Positions 5,083 through 6,474 of a DNA stretch of 6,474 nucleotides are shown here, one piece after another. The first letter of the stretch is position 1. Every line of letters begins with the position of its first letter. The DNA lies in NCBI GenBank assembly GCA_937879825.1, contig CALFMQ010000090.1, positions 1 to 6,474 on the forward strand, written 5' to 3'. This stretch comes from an uncultured Phycisphaerales bacterium. GTDB taxonomy: Bacteria > Planctomycetota > Phycisphaerae > Phycisphaerales > UBA1924. The notes beneath the pieces were generated by a model. It made no database searches and had not been told where the DNA came from. It saw only the letters and a list, made by a program, of their open reading frames with translations. The position numbers and the translations under genes are program-made.

Positions 5083-6474
5083 ATGCGCCCGACCCGCACC
5101 GCCGCACTCTTGTTCCTCTCCGCGATTCTCATCGCGCCCGCCGCGCCGGTCCGCGCCGGAGCGCCCGAAGATGCCGCCGTCGCACCGGCCGCCGATGTGG
5201 TCGGCACGTGGGACGGGCACGTCGATGTCTTCGGCCAGCAACTGCGCATGATTTTCAAGGTCTCGCGCCGGGACACGGGCGACCTCGCGGCCACGATCTC
5301 CATTCCCGCGCAGATGGTCTCGGATACCGCGCTCGACTCCGTGTCGCTCGACGCGGGCAATCTGGTATTCGAATGGAAACTCGTCGGCGCAGTCTGGGAC
5401 CTTTCGCTCAACACCGATGCGAGCGCCGCCGAAGGTCTGCTGAAACAGAACGGCATGGAGTTCCCCGTCAAACTCTCGAAACTCCCCGCTGGCGAGGAAG
5501 TGGACACGTCAGTCAACCGACCCCAGACGCCCAAGCCGCCGTACCCCTACGAGACTTCCGAGGTGGAGTTCCGGAGTCAGGCCGACGACGCCGGACTCGT
5601 CGGCACGATCTGCATCCCCGAGGGAGACGGCCCGCACCCCGCGGTCGTCTTCATCACCGGCTCGGGCCCACAGGACCGCGACGAGACCATCTTCGATCAC
5701 AAGCCCTTCCTCGTGCTCTCCGACGACCTCGCCCGCCACGGCATCGCATCGCTGCGCTATGACGACCGCGGCGTGGGCGGTTCCGAGGGAGACATCTCCC
5801 GCGCCACGGCGGACACGTTCGCGGGTGATGTGCTGGGCGCGATTGCGCTGCTCAAGGAGATGCCCTCGATCGACATCGATCACATCGGCCTGATCGGTCA
5901 CTCCGAGGGCGGCATCATCGCGCCCCTCGTCGCATCGAGATCTCCCGATGTCGCCTTCATCGTGCTCATGGCCGGCACCGGCGTGCCGGGCGGCGATGTT
6001 CTGAAGGTGCAGGTTCGCGCGATCCTCGAAGCGTCGGGCGTACAGCCCGCCGAGATCGCCCGCCAGCTCGCCGACCAGAAGAAGACGCTCGAACTCATCC
6101 ACGACGCCGAACGGCGCGACGAACTGACCGAGCATGTCCGCGGTGCGCTCAAGCGCCAGATGCCCAATCTCGAAGAAGAAGCGCTGGACGAGATGACGCA
6201 GGCGCAGACCGAGATGGTGACGAGCCCGTGGTTCCTCTCATTCGTCGATCACGATCCCCGTGTCGCCCTCCGCCGGGTGACATGTCCGGTGCTGGCCATC
6301 AACGGTTCTAAGGATGTTCAGGTCGTGCCCTCGCAGAACCTTCCGGAGATTCGCGCAGCGCTCGAAGCCGCGGGGAACTCGGATGTCACCATCCGCGAGC
6401 TTCCGGGCCTCAATCACATGTTCCAGGAGTGCAGCAAGGGCACGATCGACGAATATGCTCAGATCGAGCAGACC
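5083..6474 (+). CDS. Exported alpha/beta hydrolase, partial at 3' end
   Basis: 464 residues are present and the frame is still open at the window edge. The ATG at 5083 has GGAG six bases upstream and starts a signal peptide (MRPTRT, a hydrophobic stretch to about 21, cleavage likely after VRA at 23-25). Residues about 38-135 form a beta-rich N-terminal domain (GTWDGHVDVFGQQLRMIFKV, later FEWKLVGAVWDLSL). The hydrolase domain starts near 160. It has FITGSGPQDRDE (190-201, oxyanion-hole region), RYDDRGVGGSEG (225-236), the nucleophile elbow GHSEGG with Ser274, a helical cap (about 300-390), NGSKDVQVV with Asp411, and GLNHMF with His445. It is therefore expected to hydrolyse an ester or amide bond, in the periplasm or outside the cell. 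The arrangement resembles COG1073-type esterases and S33-like hydrolases with a beta-rich N-terminal extension; the substrate cannot be read from the sequence. Only the C-terminal tail appears to be missing. Confidence 0.92.
   Translation, partial: MRPTRTAALLFLSAILIAPAAPVRAGAPEDAAVAPAADVVGTWDGHVDVFGQQLRMIFKVSRRDTGDLAATISIPAQMVSDTALDSVSLDAGNLVFEWKLVGAVWDLSLNTDASAAEGLLKQNGMEFPVKLSKLPAGEEVDTSVNRPQTPKPPYPYETSEVEFRSQADDAGLVGTICIPEGDGPHPAVVFITGSGPQDRDETIFDHKPFLVLSDDLARHGIASLRYDDRGVGGSEGDISRATADTFAGDVLGAIALLKEMPSIDIDHIGLIGHSEGGIIAPLVASRSPDVAFIVLMAGTGVPGGDVLKVQVRAILEASGVQPAEIARQLADQKKTLELIHDAERRDELTEHVRGALKRQMPNLEEEALDEMTQAQTEMVTSPWFLSFVDHDPRVALRRVTCPVLAINGSKDVQVVPSQNLPEIRAALEAAGNSDVTIRELPGLNHMFQECSKGTIDEYAQIEQT

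Noticed and set aside
4608..5762. 384-codon plus-strand open frame rich in Arg, Pro and His
   Set aside because: It overlaps the propeller gene in antisense and the hydrolase out of frame; its composition is that of a GC-rich shadow frame.

Overview
This 6.5 kb, high-GC stretch looks like chromosomal DNA of a planctomycete, most likely a member of the Phycisphaerae. The reasons are an FG-GAP propeller protein ending in an Asp-rich 'DxxxDACD' segment and a dockerin-like CPGD..GNGVVD tail, a secreted protein encoded just before an ECF sigma factor, and strong G/C preference at third codon positions. The taxonomic call is inference; there is no rRNA or other marker gene here.

Layout from left to right. 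Positions 1-49 may be the 3' end of a plus-strand gene, followed by a GC-rich hairpin with a short T run (105-141). A minus-strand gene (159-1127) encodes a deoxyhypusine-synthase-family protein. It keeps the WGK catalytic-lysine motif but has Asp where the eukaryotic enzyme has a catalytic His. A divergent intergenic region (1128-1305) separates it from a tightly packed plus-strand operon: a secreted protein of unknown function (1306-2430), an ECF-type sigma factor (2438-3052) and a small single-pass membrane protein (3049-3456) that overlaps the sigma gene by an ATGA junction and is probably its anti-sigma partner. This operon is the most likely regulatory system in the window.

The operon runs tail to tail, with only 3 bases between stop codons, into a minus-strand gene (3460-about 4947). 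That gene encodes an exported protein with seven FG-GAP-like repeats (a predicted seven-bladed propeller), a calcium-loop-like segment and a dockerin-like C-terminus. Divergently, at 5083, begins an exported alpha/beta hydrolase with a beta-rich N-terminal domain. It runs off the right edge of the window, with a visible Ser-Asp-His triad.

The genes do not form one obvious pathway. Four of the five confident genes encode exported, membrane or envelope-signalling products, and the remaining one belongs to polyamine or deoxyhypusine chemistry. No tRNA, rRNA, insertion sequence, CRISPR array or other mobile element was seen.
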